A stretch of 64,000 nt of DNA from Betaproteobacteria bacterium (GCA_947458265.1 CANGYF010000007.1:62001-126000); one strand, 5' to 3'; shown: positions 26,647-36,925, numbered from the stretch's first letter. The notes: generated by a model not told the origin, from the letters alone. Program-made: numbers and translations.

Positions 26647-27144
26647 ATGATCAGACTGCACACCAGCGCCGGCGTGATCGGCATCGAACTCGACGCCGAG
26701 AAGGCACCGCTGACCGCCGCGAACTTCATCGAGTACGTGAAGGCAGGCCACTACGACAACACGATCTTCCATCGCGTGATCGACGGCTTCATGATCCAGG
26801 GCGGCGGCTTCGAGCCCGGCATGAAGCAGAAGAAGACGCGCGATCCGGTCACCAACGAAGCCGACAACGGGCTGAAGAACGACAAGTACACGGTGGCGAT
26901 GGCGCGCACCTCCGAGCCGCACTCGGCATCGGCACAGTTCTTCATCAACGTGGCAGACAACGATTTCCTGAACTTCACCTCGCCCACGCCGCGCGGCTGG
27001 GGCTACTGCGTGTTCGGCAAGGTGGTGGAAGGGCGCGAGGTCGTCGACCAGCTGCGCAGCGTGGCGACCACGTCGCGCGCCGGCCACCAGGATGTCCCGG
27101 CCGAAGACGTCGTGATCAACCGGGCGGAACTGGTCGAAGGCTGA
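26647..27144 (+). CDS. ppiB: cytoplasmic cyclophilin-type peptidyl-prolyl isomerase
   Basis: 165 residues without a signal peptide. [38 protein letters not shown] and [10 protein letters not shown] are the cyclophilin active-site and core motifs. It is 57 bases downstream of ppiA and 40 bases before lpxH. GAGGAGCG precedes ATG 26647. Confidence 0.96.
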   Translation: MIRLHTSAGVIGIELDAEKAPLTAANFIEYVKAGHYDNTIFHRVIDGFMIQGGGFEPGMKQKKTRDPVTNEADNGLKNDKYTVAMARTSEPHSASAQFFINVADNDFLNFTSPTPRGWGYCVFGKVVEGREVVDQLRSVATTSRAGHQDVPAEDVVINRAELVEG

Positions 27145-27184
27145 GGCCGGCAGCGGACGCACTGCGGCCATACCCGGGGCATTC

Positions 27185-27907
27185 ATGGCGGATGCCGTGA
27201 CGCTGCTGGTGTCCGACCTGCACCTGTCCGTCGACCGCCCGGACACCGCGGCGGCCTTCATCGGGCTGCTCGCGGGCCCCGCCCGCGATGCGGTGGCACT
27301 GTTCATCCTCGGCGACCTGTTCGACTACTGGATCGGCGACGACGACCTGGATGCGCCTTCTGTGCGACCGGTGGTCGATGCCCTGGCCGCGCTGTCGGCC
27401 AGCGGCACGAAGGTGTCGTTCATGCACGGCAACCGCGATTTCCTGGTCGGCGACCGTTTCGCCGCGGCCACCGGCGTCCAGCTCCTGCCCGATCCGCTGC
27501 GGCTCGACCTGGACGGCGTCCCGACGCTGCTGATGCACGGCGACACCCTGTGCACCGGCGACACCGCATACAACGGTTTCCGCACGATGGTGCGCGCCCC
27601 GGAATGGCAGCAGGCCTTCCTGGCCCGGCCGCTCGCCGACCGGCGCGCGGAGGCCCGGCGCCTGCGCCTGCTGAGCGAGCAGGAGAAGGCAGCGAAACCT
27701 GCCGACATCATGGACGTCACGCCGGCCGAAGTGCTGCGCGTGCTGCGCGAGCATGGATACCCGCGCCTGGTGCACGGCCATACCCACCGACCGGCCAGGC
27801 ATGTACATCCGGTCGATGGCAGGGCCTGCGAGCGCTGGGTGCTACCCGACTGGCAGGCGAGCGCCACCGGCCTGGTCGCTGCCGGCGGCCGCCTGCAGCG
27901 GTTCTGA
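27185..27907 (+). CDS. lpxH: UDP-2,3-diacylglucosamine diphosphatase
   Basis: 240 residues, standard length. Lipid A pathway: hydrolyses UDP-2,3-diacylglucosamine to lipid X and UMP at the inner membrane face. Metallophosphoesterase motifs appear in order: SDLHL (Asp11, His13), GDLFDYW, GNRDFLVG, MHGDTLC and HGHTHRP. Its position after ppiB is conserved in related genomes. It is followed by a probable terminator at 27911-27944. Confidence 0.95.
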   Translation: MADAVTLLVSDLHLSVDRPDTAAAFIGLLAGPARDAVALFILGDLFDYWIGDDDLDAPSVRPVVDALAALSASGTKVSFMHGNRDFLVGDRFAAATGVQLLPDPLRLDLDGVPTLLMHGDTLCTGDTAYNGFRTMVRAPEWQQAFLARPLADRRAEARRLRLLSEQEKAAKPADIMDVTPAEVLRVLREHGYPRLVHGHTHRPARHVHPVDGRACERWVLPDWQASATGLVAAGGRLQRF

Positions 27908-27910
27908 CAC

Positions 27911-27944
27911 CGCCCGGGCGACGACTGCCCGCCGGGCGTTTGTT
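27911..27944 (+). terminator. intrinsic terminator after lpxH
   Basis: CGCCCGG (27911-27917) pairs with CCGGGCG (27932-27938), followed by TTTGTT. It lies between the convergent lpxH and metZ stop codons and would end the TPR-lpxH transcript. Confidence 0.55.
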
Positions 27945-27949
27945 GCCAG

Positions 27950-29125
27950 TCAGGCGTCCAGGCCGCGCGCCAGGTCAGCCTTCAGGTCAACCACCGCCTC
28001 CAGCCCGACGGCGATGCGGATCAGCCCCTCGGTCACGCCAGCCGCATCGCGCGTGGCCTGCGGAATGCGCCCGTGGGTGGTCGTGGCCGGGTGGGTGATC
28101 GTCGTCTTCACATCGCCGAGGTTGCCGGTGATCGACAACAGCTTCGTCGAATCGATCACGCGCCAGGCTGCCTCGCGCCCGCCCTTCACCTCGAACGAGA
28201 CCACGCCGCCGCCGCTCTTCTGCTGGCGCATCGCCAGTGCATGCTGCGGATGCGACGGCAGGCCGGGATAGAGCACGCGCGCCACTTGCGGATGCTTCTC
28301 GAGCCAGGTGGCAAGCTCCAGGGCGCGCGCGCTGTGCGCCTCCATCCGGATGCCCAGGGTCTCCATTCCCTTCAGGCACACCCACGCATTGAACGGGCTC
28401 ATCGACGGGCCGGCATTGCGCATGAACTGCAGCATCGGCCCGTGCACCAGGGCCCTGCTGCCCAGCACCGCGCCACCGAGCACCCGACCCTGGCCGTCGA
28501 GGTACTTCGTGGCCGAGTGGATGATGATGTCGGCCCCCAGCTCGAGCGGCCGCTGCAGCGCCGGCGAGCAGAAACAGTTGTCGACGATCAACACCGCGCC
28601 CGCGCGGTGCGCGATCGCTGCCAGTGCGCCGATGTCGGACACCTCGGTCAGCGGGTTAGAGGGCGTCTCGATGAAGAACATCTTCGTGTTCGGGCGCACC
28701 GCCGCTTCCCACGCCGACGGGTCGGTCGGCGGCACGAACGACACCTGCATGCCGAACTTCTCGAAGAAGTTGGTGAACAGTTGCACGGTCGAGCCGAACA
28801 CGCCCTGCGAGATCACCACATGGTCCCCGGCCTTGAACAGCGCCATGGTGATCGCCAGGATGGCGGACATGCCAGAGGCGGTCGCGACGCAGCACTCGGC
28901 CCCTTCCAGCGCGGCCAGCCGTTCCTCGAACGCGGTGACCGTGGGATTGGTGAAGCGCGAGTAGACATTGCGTCCCTCGATGCCCTTCTGGAACGCCTCG
29001 GCCGCCTGCGCGGCGTTGTCGAACACGAAGCTGGACGTGAGGTACATCGCCTCGCTGTGCTCGCCGAACTGGCTGCGGTGGATGCCGGTGCGCACGGCGA
29101 GCGTGTCGAGCTGGTACTTGTCCAT
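27950..29125 (-). CDS. metZ: O-succinylhomoserine sulfhydrylase
   Basis: 391 residues, Cys/Met-metabolism PLP enzyme making homocysteine directly from O-succinylhomoserine and sulfide. The PLP lysine is Lys207 in SATKYLDGQGRVLGG; YSRFTNPTV and FFIETPSNPLTEV are conserved family stretches. MetZ assignment over cystathionine gamma-synthase rests on overall resemblance and the conserved position near purF in Burkholderiales; MetY-type enzymes are longer. ATG 29125 follows GGAGAA. The 5' leader carries an intrinsic terminator hairpin (29138-29175), suggesting attenuation control. Confidence 0.9.
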   Translation of the reverse strand: MDKYQLDTLAVRTGIHRSQFGEHSEAMYLTSSFVFDNAAQAAEAFQKGIEGRNVYSRFTNPTVTAFEERLAALEGAECCVATASGMSAILAITMALFKAGDHVVISQGVFGSTVQLFTNFFEKFGMQVSFVPPTDPSAWEAAVRPNTKMFFIETPSNPLTEVSDIGALAAIAHRAGAVLIVDNCFCSPALQRPLELGADIIIHSATKYLDGQGRVLGGAVLGSRALVHGPMLQFMRNAGPSMSPFNAWVCLKGMETLGIRMEAHSARALELATWLEKHPQVARVLYPGLPSHPQHALAMRQQKSGGGVVSFEVKGGREAAWRVIDSTKLLSITGNLGDVKTTITHPATTTHGRIPQATRDAAGVTEGLIRIAVGLEAVVDLKADLARGLDA

Positions 29126-29137
29126 GAAGCGTTCTCC

Positions 29138-29175
29138 AAAACGAAAAGACCCGTGCAGCGTCGGGCTGACGGGTC
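29138..29175 (-). terminator. intrinsic terminator in the metZ 5' leader (attenuator candidate)
   Basis: Reading the minus strand, GACCCGT (29175-29169) pairs with ACGGGTC (29154-29148). An inner CAGC/GCTG pair extends the stem past one bulged base around a 5-base loop, and TTTTCGTTTT follows. It ends only 12 bases before the metZ start codon. No minus-strand gene lies upstream for it to terminate, since the neighbour is divergent. A second stem, GCGGGC/GCCCGC, can form just upstream in the same leader. Confidence 0.6.
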
Positions 29176-29230
29176 GCGCTGGCGGGCAGGCCGGAACGCG
29201 CCCGCGGAGCTGTCGTTCACCTTAGCTGGA

Positions 29231-29236
29231 TTTGTA
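29231..29236 (-). promoter_or_regulatory. candidate -10 box for metZ
   Basis: TACAAA on the minus strand in the sequence CATACAAATCC. It would start transcription near 29224 and give a leader of about 100 bases that includes the terminator hairpin. No good -35 is seen. Confidence 0.3.
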
Positions 29237-29406
29237 TGGCGCCCGCAAGCTGCCCCGCACGCAAGTCGCGCAGGCCGTCAAATCGGCGCTCCGGGGATTC
29301 TGCGACCCGGCGCCCGACCCTGTCAAACGGCGGGCGACTGCAAGCGTGGCTGGCGGCAGCGCGGTACCCTCGTGCCACGCACACACCAAGACGCAGGAAT
29401 ACGCCG

Positions 29407-30432
29407 ATGAGGATCGTTTCGACCACCAAGCGCCCGGTTGCCGGGCTGCTCGCCGCCACGCTGGCGCTGGGCCTGCCTGCCGCCGCGCACGCCCAGCAGG
29501 TGGCACCGCCTGCCACCGCCGTGAGCCAGGGGGCCTTGCCTGCCGGGCCGATGCGCATCGTCGTGCCGTTCGCGCCGGGCGGTTCCACCGACGCGATGGC
29601 ACGCATCGTCGCGCAGCGGCTGGGCGACCGCATCCGGCAGCCGGTCCTGGTCGAGAACCGCGCGGGCGCCAACGGAACCATCGGGGCGGCGCATGTCGCC
29701 AAGTCGCCCGGCGACGGCCGCACGCTGCTGCTGGTGCAGGCCGGCTATGCATCCAACCCCAGCCTGTTCAAGAACCTGCCGTACGATCAGGCGCGCGACC
29801 TGCAGCCGGTGACCAACCTCGCCTCGGGACCGCTGGTGCTGGTCGTGCATCCGTCGCTGCCGGTGCGCTCGGTGAAGGAACTGGTCGCGCTTGCGCGCGC
29901 GAAGCCTGACGCACTCAACGTCGGCGTGCCCGGTACGGGCTCGCTGAACCACCTGGCGGCCGAACTGTTCAACATGAACACCGGCATCCGGATGACCAGC
30001 GTGCCGTACAAGGGCACCGGCGGCGCCCTCGCCGACGTGCTGGCCGGCAACGTCGAGGCCTACTACATGAACCTGGTGCTGAGCGTGCCCTACGTGAAGT
30101 CGGGCAAGCTGCGCGCACTGGGCGTGACCAGCGCGAAACGCTCGACGATCGCGCCCGACCTGCCGGCGATCGCCGAGGCCGGCGTGCGCGACTTCGACCT
30201 CACCACCTGGTTCGGCCTGCTCGTGCCGGGTACCACGCCGCGCGAGGTGGTCGGCCGCGTCCATGCGGACATCGTGCAGGTGCTCGCGCTGCCGGACGTA
30301 CGCGAGAGGATGGCCGGCGACGGGCTGACGGTGGTCGGCGACACGCCGGAACAGTTCGCCACCTTCCTCGCTGCAGAGACGGCCAAGGCGGCGCGGATCA
30401 TCAAGGCCGCCGGCATCAGCGTCGGCCAGTGA
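29407..30432 (+). CDS. Bug-family tripartite tricarboxylate transporter substrate-binding protein
   Basis: 341 residues. The signal peptide ends at AHA (about residue 29); the mature protein has MRIVVPFAPGGSTDAMARIVAQ, VENRAGANGTIGAAHV, YKGTGGALADVLAG and the usual Bug C-terminus. It is a periplasmic solute receptor without a nearby membrane component. ATG 29407 has AGGAAT about 9 bases upstream. It is convergent with a dipeptidase gene only 12 bases away and divergent from metZ. It resembles the binding protein at 7444-8451 in family only. Confidence 0.9.
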   Translation: MRIVSTTKRPVAGLLAATLALGLPAAAHAQQVAPPATAVSQGALPAGPMRIVVPFAPGGSTDAMARIVAQRLGDRIRQPVLVENRAGANGTIGAAHVAKSPGDGRTLLLVQAGYASNPSLFKNLPYDQARDLQPVTNLASGPLVLVVHPSLPVRSVKELVALARAKPDALNVGVPGTGSLNHLAAELFNMNTGIRMTSVPYKGTGGALADVLAGNVEAYYMNLVLSVPYVKSGKLRALGVTSAKRSTIAPDLPAIAEAGVRDFDLTTWFGLLVPGTTPREVVGRVHADIVQVLALPDVRERMAGDGLTVVGDTPEQFATFLAAETAKAARIIKAAGISVGQ

Positions 30433-30444
30433 CCGCCCGGGCCT

Positions 30445-31485
30445 TCAGATGACCGACTGCTCCGGAAGGATGGTGCCCAGCACCCGCAGGTAGTTGCCAC
30501 CGAGGATGGCCGCGATGTCGCCTTCGGAATAGCCGTGGCGCTGCAGGCCATCGACCAGGTTCGGCAGGTCTTCGATCTCCTCGAAGCCGCGCACCACCGG
30601 CGGCTCCGCCCCGGGGGTGTGACCGTCGCGGATGCTGCGCGGACCGTCGTACTTCACGAAGTCCATGCCCAGCGCCATGTGCTGCACGCCGACCAGGTCG
30701 ACGATGTAGTCGATGTGCCGCAGCATCTGCTCGATCGAGGATTCCTTGCCGGCGACCGTGAACGGCAACGCCAGGATGCCGATCACGCCGCCCTGCGCCG
30801 CGATCGCGCGGATCTGGTCGTCGTCGAGGTTGCGCATGTGGTCGTAGACGCCACAGGCATTCGCATGGCTCACGATCAGCGGCGCGGTGGCGACCTCGAG
30901 CGACTGGTAGAAGCCCGCCTTCGCCATGTGCGACAGGTCTACCACCATCCCCAGGCGGTTCATCTCGCGCACCACGTCGACGCCGAACCGGGTCAGGCCG
31001 CCACCCGATCGGCTCTCCCAGACACCGTCGCCGAGTTCGTTGCGCAGGTTCCACGTCGGCTGCATCGAGCGCACGCCCAGCCGGTAGAAGTTGCGCAGCT
31101 GCGCGATGCCACCCTGCAGCGGCTTGCCACCCTCCAGGTGCAGGATGAACTTCACATGGTCGTGCAGCCGCGCCAACGGCAGGTCGCCACGGGTCTTTAC
31201 CAGCGAGAAGCGGCTGCCCGGCGCCGACATCTCCTGCAGGAACTGGTCGATGTTGTCGAGGGTGGCCTCCAGGAAGCGCCCGGTGTTCTGCGAATGCGCC
31301 CACGAGTCGCCGCCGACCGCATAGACCGACAGGTCGATCCGGTCGCGGATCAGGCGCGGGACGATCGCATCGCCGAGCGGGGACGACTCGCCCATCAGCG
31401 TGCGGTGCACCTGCTCGTAGACGTCGCGGTGGCCCTCGATGACCAGGTGGCTCTGCAGGATGCGCGATGCTTCCGTCTCGGTCAT
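30445..31485 (-). CDS. membrane-dipeptidase-family (M19) peptidase
   Basis: 346 residues, amidohydrolase fold. Metal-site motifs are GHRDV (HxD), LHLEGG (bridging Glu), VDLSHM and SHANACGV. No signal peptide is seen, so it is probably cytoplasmic like most bacterial M19 enzymes. These hydrolyse dipeptides, including some with D-residues, or related amides. ATG 31485 lies 18 bases after the purF stop on the same strand, so it may be a downstream member of the purF transcript. Its 3' end meets a Bug-protein gene. Confidence 0.85.
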   Translation of the reverse strand: MTETEASRILQSHLVIEGHRDVYEQVHRTLMGESSPLGDAIVPRLIRDRIDLSVYAVGGDSWAHSQNTGRFLEATLDNIDQFLQEMSAPGSRFSLVKTRGDLPLARLHDHVKFILHLEGGKPLQGGIAQLRNFYRLGVRSMQPTWNLRNELGDGVWESRSGGGLTRFGVDVVREMNRLGMVVDLSHMAKAGFYQSLEVATAPLIVSHANACGVYDHMRNLDDDQIRAIAAQGGVIGILALPFTVAGKESSIEQMLRHIDYIVDLVGVQHMALGMDFVKYDGPRSIRDGHTPGAEPPVVRGFEEIEDLPNLVDGLQRHGYSEGDIAAILGGNYLRVLGTILPEQSVI

Positions 31486-31503
31486 GCCGTGGATGCTCCG
31501 CTG

Positions 31504-33024
31504 CTACTCGGCCGATTCCAGGTTGAGGTCCAGCTGGGTGCTGGCCTCACGCGATCGCTGGCGGTCGCTGTCCTCGCGGTTTGCCTCGAGGCAATCGAGA
31601 TACTCCGGGGTGACGTCGCCGGTGATGTACTGGCCGTCGAAGCAGGAGGTCTCGAAGCGCGTGATCGACGGGTTGGTCTCGCGCACGTCCTCGATGAGGT
31701 CGGCGAGGTCCTGGTAGATCAGGCGGTCGCAGCCGATCTCGCGCGCGATCTCGTCGAACGAACGGTCGGAGGCGATCAGTTCAGCGCGCGTGGGCATGTC
31801 GATGCCGTAGACGTTCGGGAAGCGCACGGGCGGGGCCGCCGAGGCGAAATGCACCTTGCGTGCCCCGGCATCGCGCGCCATCTGAACGATCTCCTGGCTG
31901 GTCGTGCCGCGCACGATGGAGTCGTCGACGATCAGCACGTTCTTGCCCTTGAACTCCGTGCCCAGCGCGTTGAGCTTCTGGCGCACCGACTTCCGGCGCA
32001 CTGCCTGGCCCGGCATGATGAAGGTACGGCCGATGTAGCGGTTCTTGATGAAGCCTTCGCGGTAGGGCAGGTTCAGGTGCTTGGCCAGCTGCATCGCCGC
32101 GGGCCGCGCGGAATCGGGGATGGGCATCACCACGTCCACGTCCAGGTCGGGGAACTCGCGCTCGATCTTGCGCGCAAGGCTCTCGCCCATTCGCAGGCGC
32201 GTGTCATAGACCGAGATGCCGTCGATCACCGAGTCGGGCCGCGCGAGATAGACGAACTCGAAGATGCAAGGCGCAAGCTCGGTGCGCTCGGCGCACTGGC
32301 GGCTCTGGAACGCGCCCTGCTCGTCGATGAACACCGCCTCGCCAGGCGCAACGTCGCGCAGCGGCGTGAAGCCGAGCGCATCGAGCGCAACCGTTTCGGA
32401 AGCCACCATGAATTCGGTGCCCGCCTCGGTCTCACGGCTGCCGATCACCAGCGGCCGGATGCCGAACGGGTCGCGGAACGCGAGCAGTCCGTAGCCGGCG
32501 ATCATCGCGACCACTGCGTAGGCACCACGCACCCGCTTGTGCACACCGGCCACGGCCTTGAAGATCGTGTTCGCGTCGAGGTGGAAGCCGGCCGAGTTGC
32601 GTGCGAGTTCGTGCGCCAGCACGTTGAGCAGCACCTCGGAGTCGGAGTCGGTGTTCACGTGGCGCAGGTCGTCGCGGAACAGCTCGCGCCGCAGTGCCTC
32701 GGAGTTGGTCAGGTTGCCGTTATGGCCAAGCACGATGCCGAACGGCGAGTTCACGTAGAAGGGCTGTGCCTCGGCCGACGACCAGGCGGACCCTGCCGTC
32801 GGGTAGCGAACATGGGCAATGCCGACGTTGCCGGCGAGCGTGCGCATGTTGCGGGTACGGAACACGTCCCGCACCAGCCCCGGTCCCTTGTGCATGTGGA
32901 AGGTGTTGCCCTCGCTGGTGACCAGGCCCGCTGCGTCCTGGCCACGATGCTGGAGCAACAGCATCCCGTCGTACAACTCCTGGTTGACCGGGGCCTTTGC
33001 AACCATTCCGACGATGCCACACAC
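31504..33024 (-). CDS. purF: amidophosphoribosyltransferase
   Basis: 506 residues. First committed step of purine synthesis: PRPP plus glutamine to phosphoribosylamine. The N-terminal nucleophile Cys2 is in MCGIVGM, and the PRPP motif reads [13 protein letters not shown]. The start is GTG at 33024, fixed by the need for Cys at position 2, with GGGAGAAA upstream. In its usual place after cvpA. Confidence 0.97.
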   Translation of the reverse strand: MCGIVGMVAKAPVNQELYDGMLLLQHRGQDAAGLVTSEGNTFHMHKGPGLVRDVFRTRNMRTLAGNVGIAHVRYPTAGSAWSSAEAQPFYVNSPFGIVLGHNGNLTNSEALRRELFRDDLRHVNTDSDSEVLLNVLAHELARNSAGFHLDANTIFKAVAGVHKRVRGAYAVVAMIAGYGLLAFRDPFGIRPLVIGSRETEAGTEFMVASETVALDALGFTPLRDVAPGEAVFIDEQGAFQSRQCAERTELAPCIFEFVYLARPDSVIDGISVYDTRLRMGESLARKIEREFPDLDVDVVMPIPDSARPAAMQLAKHLNLPYREGFIKNRYIGRTFIMPGQAVRRKSVRQKLNALGTEFKGKNVLIVDDSIVRGTTSQEIVQMARDAGARKVHFASAAPPVRFPNVYGIDMPTRAELIASDRSFDEIAREIGCDRLIYQDLADLIEDVRETNPSITRFETSCFDGQYITGDVTPEYLDCLEANREDSDRQRSREASTQLDLNLESAE

Positions 33025-33113
33025 GAGGCTTTCTCCCTTCGGCTCAATACCGTCATGTCGGGGTCGAGGCGGAGGAACACACCCCCCGCGGCCCCGGCCG
33101 GTCTGCCTTGGCT

Positions 33114-33638
33114 TTAGCGTGGCGGAGTATAGACCACCTGCTGTGCCGCGTCGTACCGGATCCTGCGCGCGAGGTCGGCCGGCAGGTACGAACGCACCAG
33201 CAGCGCCAGCACTTCAAGCGGCTGCGACAGCATCGCGTCGCGCCAGCCGCGATCCTCGGGCAAGCGCGTCAGGCCGGCGAGCAGCACCGCGACGAGCACG
33301 ATCAGCAGGCCGCGCACCAGCCCGAAGGCGAGGCCGAGCACACGGTCCACGAAGCCGAGCCCGACCACCCGCACCAGTTCGACGATGGCGAGCGTGATGA
33401 AGACCATCAACAGCAGTGTGGCGCCGAACACCAGCAGGAATGCCGCCAGCATGCGCAGCGAATCGTTGGGGATCCCCGAGGGCAGCATCGGCGCGACCGT
33501 ACCGGCGAATGCGCTGGCGGCGACGAAGGCCGCGACCCAGGAGAGCAGCGACAGCACCTCGCGCACGAAGCCGCGCATCACGGCCACCAGCCCCGACAAG
33601 CCGACGACCAGCAGCACCCCGTAGTCGAACCAGGTCAT
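33114..33638 (-). CDS. cvpA: CvpA family membrane protein
   Basis: 174 residues with four predicted membrane segments: about 5-22, 28-48, 62-88 and 102-123. The start [20 protein letters not shown] is typical of CvpA (colicin V production protein homologue, needed in some species for purF operon function or envelope integrity). ATG 33638. It lies between dedD and purF as in many beta- and gammaproteobacteria. Confidence 0.93.
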   Translation of the reverse strand: MTWFDYGVLLVVGLSGLVAVMRGFVREVLSLLSWVAAFVAASAFAGTVAPMLPSGIPNDSLRMLAAFLLVFGATLLLMVFITLAIVELVRVVGLGFVDRVLGLAFGLVRGLLIVLVAVLLAGLTRLPEDRGWRDAMLSQPLEVLALLVRSYLPADLARRIRYDAAQQVVYTPPR

Positions 33639-33720
33639 CGGCCGTGGATGCAGCAGGACCGAGGCACGCGGCTATGGCCGGCCAGGGGACAGCGCGGCCG
33701 TTGCGGCAAGGCCTTGCATC

Positions 33721-34620
33721 CTAGTAGCGCCGGGGGACGACGATCCCGTCGGTCATGCCCAGCGCCTTCAACCGTTCGTTGGCCTTCTCGGCCGCGTCCC
33801 GGCTCGGGAAAGGTCCAGCGCGCACCCGGGTCTTGTCTCCGGTGGGGGTCTTGACCACTTCGGTGTAGCCCTTCACGCCGGCATTCACCATTTGCGCATG
33901 GCGATCCTTGGCGCGGTTCACCTCGGAGAATGCGCCGAGCTGGATCACGAAGCTCTTCGCATCGGCGTCCCCGGCCGCGGCCTTCGTATCGCCCGCCTTT
34001 GCTTCAGCAGCCTTTGCCGGCACCGGCTTCACCTCGGCCGGTGCCCTGGCCGCAGGGGCCGTCTTCGACTCTGCCGCCTTCGACTCTGCTGCGATGGCCT
34101 CTGCTGCCTTCGACTCGGCCACCCTGGCCGCGCTGGCACGTGCCGCGGCTGCCGCCTCCGCGGCGGTCCTTGCATCGGCTGCAGCTGCAGCTGCAGCAGC
34201 ACCCGCATCGGACGGCGAACGCAGGGCGCCAGCCACTTCGATCTTCTGGTCGGCCGGGGTGGCCGAGGCCGGCGCGACCGGTCGTACCGGCGCAGGCGCG
34301 GCCGGAGCCGCAGCCACAGCCGCAGCTGCAGCAGCCGGTGGCATGTCGGCAGGCACCGGCGCCGGCGGCGAGCCGACGGTGCCGCTCGCCGTCGCAGTCA
34401 CCGCGGCGCGTGGCGCATCGGCCTGGCCCTTCGGCGCATAGGGCCCGCTGTTGGGCGAGGGTATCTGAACCGCGATGTCTTCACCGATCGGCCGTGGCTC
34501 GCTGTCGAGGACCATCGGCAGCGTGACGACCACCAGCGTGGTCAGTGCGATCGCGCCGATGAGCCGGCGCCGGGCGCGCTTGCGGAGCCTGATTTCTTCT
34601 TCTGACGTGCTGCGTGCCAT
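33721..34620 (-). CDS. dedD: DedD-like SPOR-domain cell division protein
   Basis: 299 residues. A short basic cytoplasmic start (RLRKRARRR) leads into one membrane helix (about 21-38), then a long periplasmic Ala/Pro/Lys-rich linker, and a C-terminal SPOR domain (about 220-299; FVIQLGAFSEVNRAKDRH, TRVRAGPFPSRDAAEKANERL) that binds denuded septal peptidoglycan. The linker has repeated AESKAAE-type segments. I chose ATG 34620 (GCAGG just upstream); a TTG at 34677 in the same frame overlaps the folC stop and would add 19 residues. Confidence 0.9.
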   Translation of the reverse strand: MARSTSEEEIRLRKRARRRLIGAIALTTLVVVTLPMVLDSEPRPIGEDIAVQIPSPNSGPYAPKGQADAPRAAVTATASGTVGSPPAPVPADMPPAAAAAAVAAAPAAPAPVRPVAPASATPADQKIEVAGALRSPSDAGAAAAAAAADARTAAEAAAAARASAARVAESKAAEAIAAESKAAESKTAPAARAPAEVKPVPAKAAEAKAGDTKAAAGDADAKSFVIQLGAFSEVNRAKDRHAQMVNAGVKGYTEVVKTPTGDKTRVRAGPFPSRDAAEKANERLKALGMTDGIVVPRRY

Positions 34621-34673
34621 GCCTGCCTGTCCTGGCCGAGGGTTGGACGCCGCGAGCCGACGCTTCCCGTTGT

Positions 34674-36023
34674 TCAATCGCGGGACGCGTCGATCGACGC
34701 AAGCACCTCGGCTACGGTGTAGAACGACCCGAACACGACGATCCTATCACTTTCGCCTGCGCGCCCACTCGCCATCCGCCAGGCCTGCGCCACGCTGCTG
34801 CACTCGGTGGTCGGATCGAGCGCGGCGGCGCGGGTCAGCGCGTTGCGCAAGGTCGGCAGGTCGGCCGCGCGGCCGGCGTCGACCGGCGCGATGAACCACT
34901 CGTCGATGCGCGCCTTCACTGCACGCACCACGCCTTCGATGTCCTTGTCCGCGAGCATCGAGAACACCGCGAACGTCCTGCCGGTGCCCTGCAGGCGGGC
35001 AAGGCTTGCATCGAGCACCGCCGCGGCATGCGGGTTGTGCGCGACGTCCAGCACCACGGTCGGCCGCCCGGGCAGCACCTGGAACCGTCCAGCGATCTCG
35101 GCCGTGAGCAGGCCGGTGCGGACCGCTTCGGCACTGACCGGCAACCGGTCGGCGACTTCATCGAGCGCGGTGATGGCTGCCGACGCATTCGACAACTGGT
35201 ATGCGCCGCGCAGCGCCGGGAACGGCAGGCCGTAGCGCGCCTTCGACACCACCGCCGCAGCAGACGTGGGCGCCGTGCCCGACCCATCGGCGCCCTGCGC
35301 TGCGAAGCGCCGATAGCGCCATTGGCTGCCGTCCTGGTCGGTGAAGTCGTAGTCGATGCCTGCCCGGAGCAGGCGGGCACCGATCGCCTGCGCGTGTGCG
35401 ACCAGCGTAGACGGTGCATCGGCATCGGCGCAGATGGCCGCACGGCCGGGCCGGTAGATGCCCGCCTTCTCGAAGCCGATCTTCTCGCGCGTGTCGCCCA
35501 GGTATTCCATGTGGTCGAGGCCGATGCTGGTGACCACGGCGACGTCTGCGTCGAGGATGTTCACTGCATCCAGCCGCCCGCCCAGCCCGACCTCCAGCAC
35601 CGCGACATCGACCTTCGCGTCGATCATCAGCCAGAACGCGGCCAGCGTGCCGAACTCGAAGTAGGTAAGACCGATGTCGCCACGCGCCGCCTCGACCGCC
35701 TCGAAGGCCCGGCACAGGTCGGCGTCCGTCGCATCCTGCCGAGAGATCCGCACCCGTTCGTTGTAGCGCAGCAGATGCGGCGAGGTGTAGCAGCCGACCC
35801 GGTAGCCGGCCCGGTCGAGGATCGCCTCCAGCATCGTGCAGGTGGAGCCCTTGCCGTTGGTACCGCCGACCATGATCACCGGCACGCCCATCGAGCCGGG
35901 CCCTGCATCCGGCCGCAGCCGCCGCCAGACCTGCGCGACGCGTTCGAGCGTCAGCTCGATGGTCACGGGATGCAGGTTCGAGATGTACTCGAGCCAGCCG
36001 TCGAGCGTGCGCGCCCCGCTCAC
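34674..36023 (-). CDS. folC: bifunctional folylpolyglutamate/dihydrofolate synthase
   Basis: 449 residues. It adds glutamate to dihydropteroate and to folates. P-loop [10 protein letters not shown] near residue 50, the omega-loop/carbamylated-Lys region [14 protein letters not shown], and LDVAHNPHA in the C-terminal domain are all present. The start is GTG 36023, which overlaps the accD stop (GTGA), placing YISNLHP at the expected distance from the N-terminus. With thyA-folA at 53-54 kb this window covers several folate steps. Confidence 0.94.
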   Translation of the reverse strand: MSGARTLDGWLEYISNLHPVTIELTLERVAQVWRRLRPDAGPGSMGVPVIMVGGTNGKGSTCTMLEAILDRAGYRVGCYTSPHLLRYNERVRISRQDATDADLCRAFEAVEAARGDIGLTYFEFGTLAAFWLMIDAKVDVAVLEVGLGGRLDAVNILDADVAVVTSIGLDHMEYLGDTREKIGFEKAGIYRPGRAAICADADAPSTLVAHAQAIGARLLRAGIDYDFTDQDGSQWRYRRFAAQGADGSGTAPTSAAAVVSKARYGLPFPALRGAYQLSNASAAITALDEVADRLPVSAEAVRTGLLTAEIAGRFQVLPGRPTVVLDVAHNPHAAAVLDASLARLQGTGRTFAVFSMLADKDIEGVVRAVKARIDEWFIAPVDAGRAADLPTLRNALTRAAALDPTTECSSVAQAWRMASGRAGESDRIVVFGSFYTVAEVLASIDASRD

Positions 36024-36907
36024 GTCGCTGGCCGGGCCTGCATGTTGGGTGGCGGCAGGTGCGACAGCAAGGCGAGCAGCGAAGCCAGTCGGTCGCGCAT
36101 CTCCCGCCGGTCGACGATCATGTCGATCGCGCCATGCTCGAGCAGGAACTCGGCGCGCTGGAAGCCGTCCGGCAGCGTCTCGCGCACGGTCTGCTGGATC
36201 ACCCGCGGGCCGGCGAAGCCGACCAGCGCGCCCGGCTCCGCGATGACCACGTCGCCGATCATCGCGAAGCTCGCGGACACACCACCCATCGTCGGGTCGG
36301 TCAGCACCGAGATGAACGGCAGGCGCTCGCTCGCCAGCAGGGTCAGCGCCGCGCAGCACTTCGACATCTGCACCAGCGACAGCACGCCTTCCTGCATCCG
36401 CGCCCCGCCGGAGGCGGCGATGCAGATGAACGGCATCCGCTGCTCGATCGCCGCACGCACGCCGCGCGCGAACCGCTCGCCGACCACCGAACCCATGGAA
36501 CCGCCGAGGAAGCGGAACTCGAACGCGGCCACGACGACCGGCACCTCATGGATGCTCCCCTGCATCACGACCAGCGCGTCGTCTTCCCCGGTGTCGCGCG
36601 TGGCGGCGGCCAGCCGGTCGGTGTACTTCTTCGTGTCCTTGAACTTCAGGCTGTCGACCGGCATGACCTCCGCGCCGATCTCGTAGCGCGCGCCGGTGTC
36701 GAGCAGCATGTCGAGCCGCTCGCGTGCACCGATCCGGTTGTGGAAGCCGCAGCCGGGGCAGACCTGGAGGTTGTTGTCGAGGTCGGTCCGGTACAGCACC
36801 GTCTCGCAACCGTCGCACTTGATCCACAGGCCCTCGGGCACCGACTTGCGCGCCGAGCCCTCGTCCCGCTTGATCTTCGGCGGCAGGTGTTTCTGCAGCC
36901 AGCTCAT
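36020..36907 (-). CDS. accD: acetyl-CoA carboxylase carboxyltransferase beta subunit
   Basis: 295 residues. With AccA it transfers the carboxyl group from biotin to acetyl-CoA in fatty acid synthesis. The zinc ribbon cysteines are Cys31, Cys34, Cys50 and Cys53. The crotonase-like body includes SGGARMQEG and [13 protein letters not shown]. It ends in an overlap with folC and begins 18 bases after trpA, the classic betaproteobacterial trpFBA-accD-folC order. Confidence 0.97.
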   Translation of the reverse strand: MSWLQKHLPPKIKRDEGSARKSVPEGLWIKCDGCETVLYRTDLDNNLQVCPGCGFHNRIGARERLDMLLDTGARYEIGAEVMPVDSLKFKDTKKYTDRLAAATRDTGEDDALVVMQGSIHEVPVVVAAFEFRFLGGSMGSVVGERFARGVRAAIEQRMPFICIAASGGARMQEGVLSLVQMSKCCAALTLLASERLPFISVLTDPTMGGVSASFAMIGDVVIAEPGALVGFAGPRVIQQTVRETLPDGFQRAEFLLEHGAIDMIVDRREMRDRLASLLALLSHLPPPNMQARPAT

Positions 36908-36925
36908 GCTGCGCGGACCATCGGC

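Noticed and set aside
29148-29175. Possible SAH riboswitch core because of a GACGCTGCACGGG string in the metZ leader
   Set aside because: Only a short string resembles the motif and the required flanking stems are missing; kept only as an unclassified attenuator.
30535-33117. 860-codon plus-strand frame opposite the dipeptidase and purF genes
   Set aside because: Antisense of two well-recognised enzymes; no motif, no ribosome site.
33908-34441. Ala-rich plus-strand frame opposite dedD
   Set aside because: Mirror of the low-complexity DedD linker; the minus-strand SPOR domain is unambiguous.
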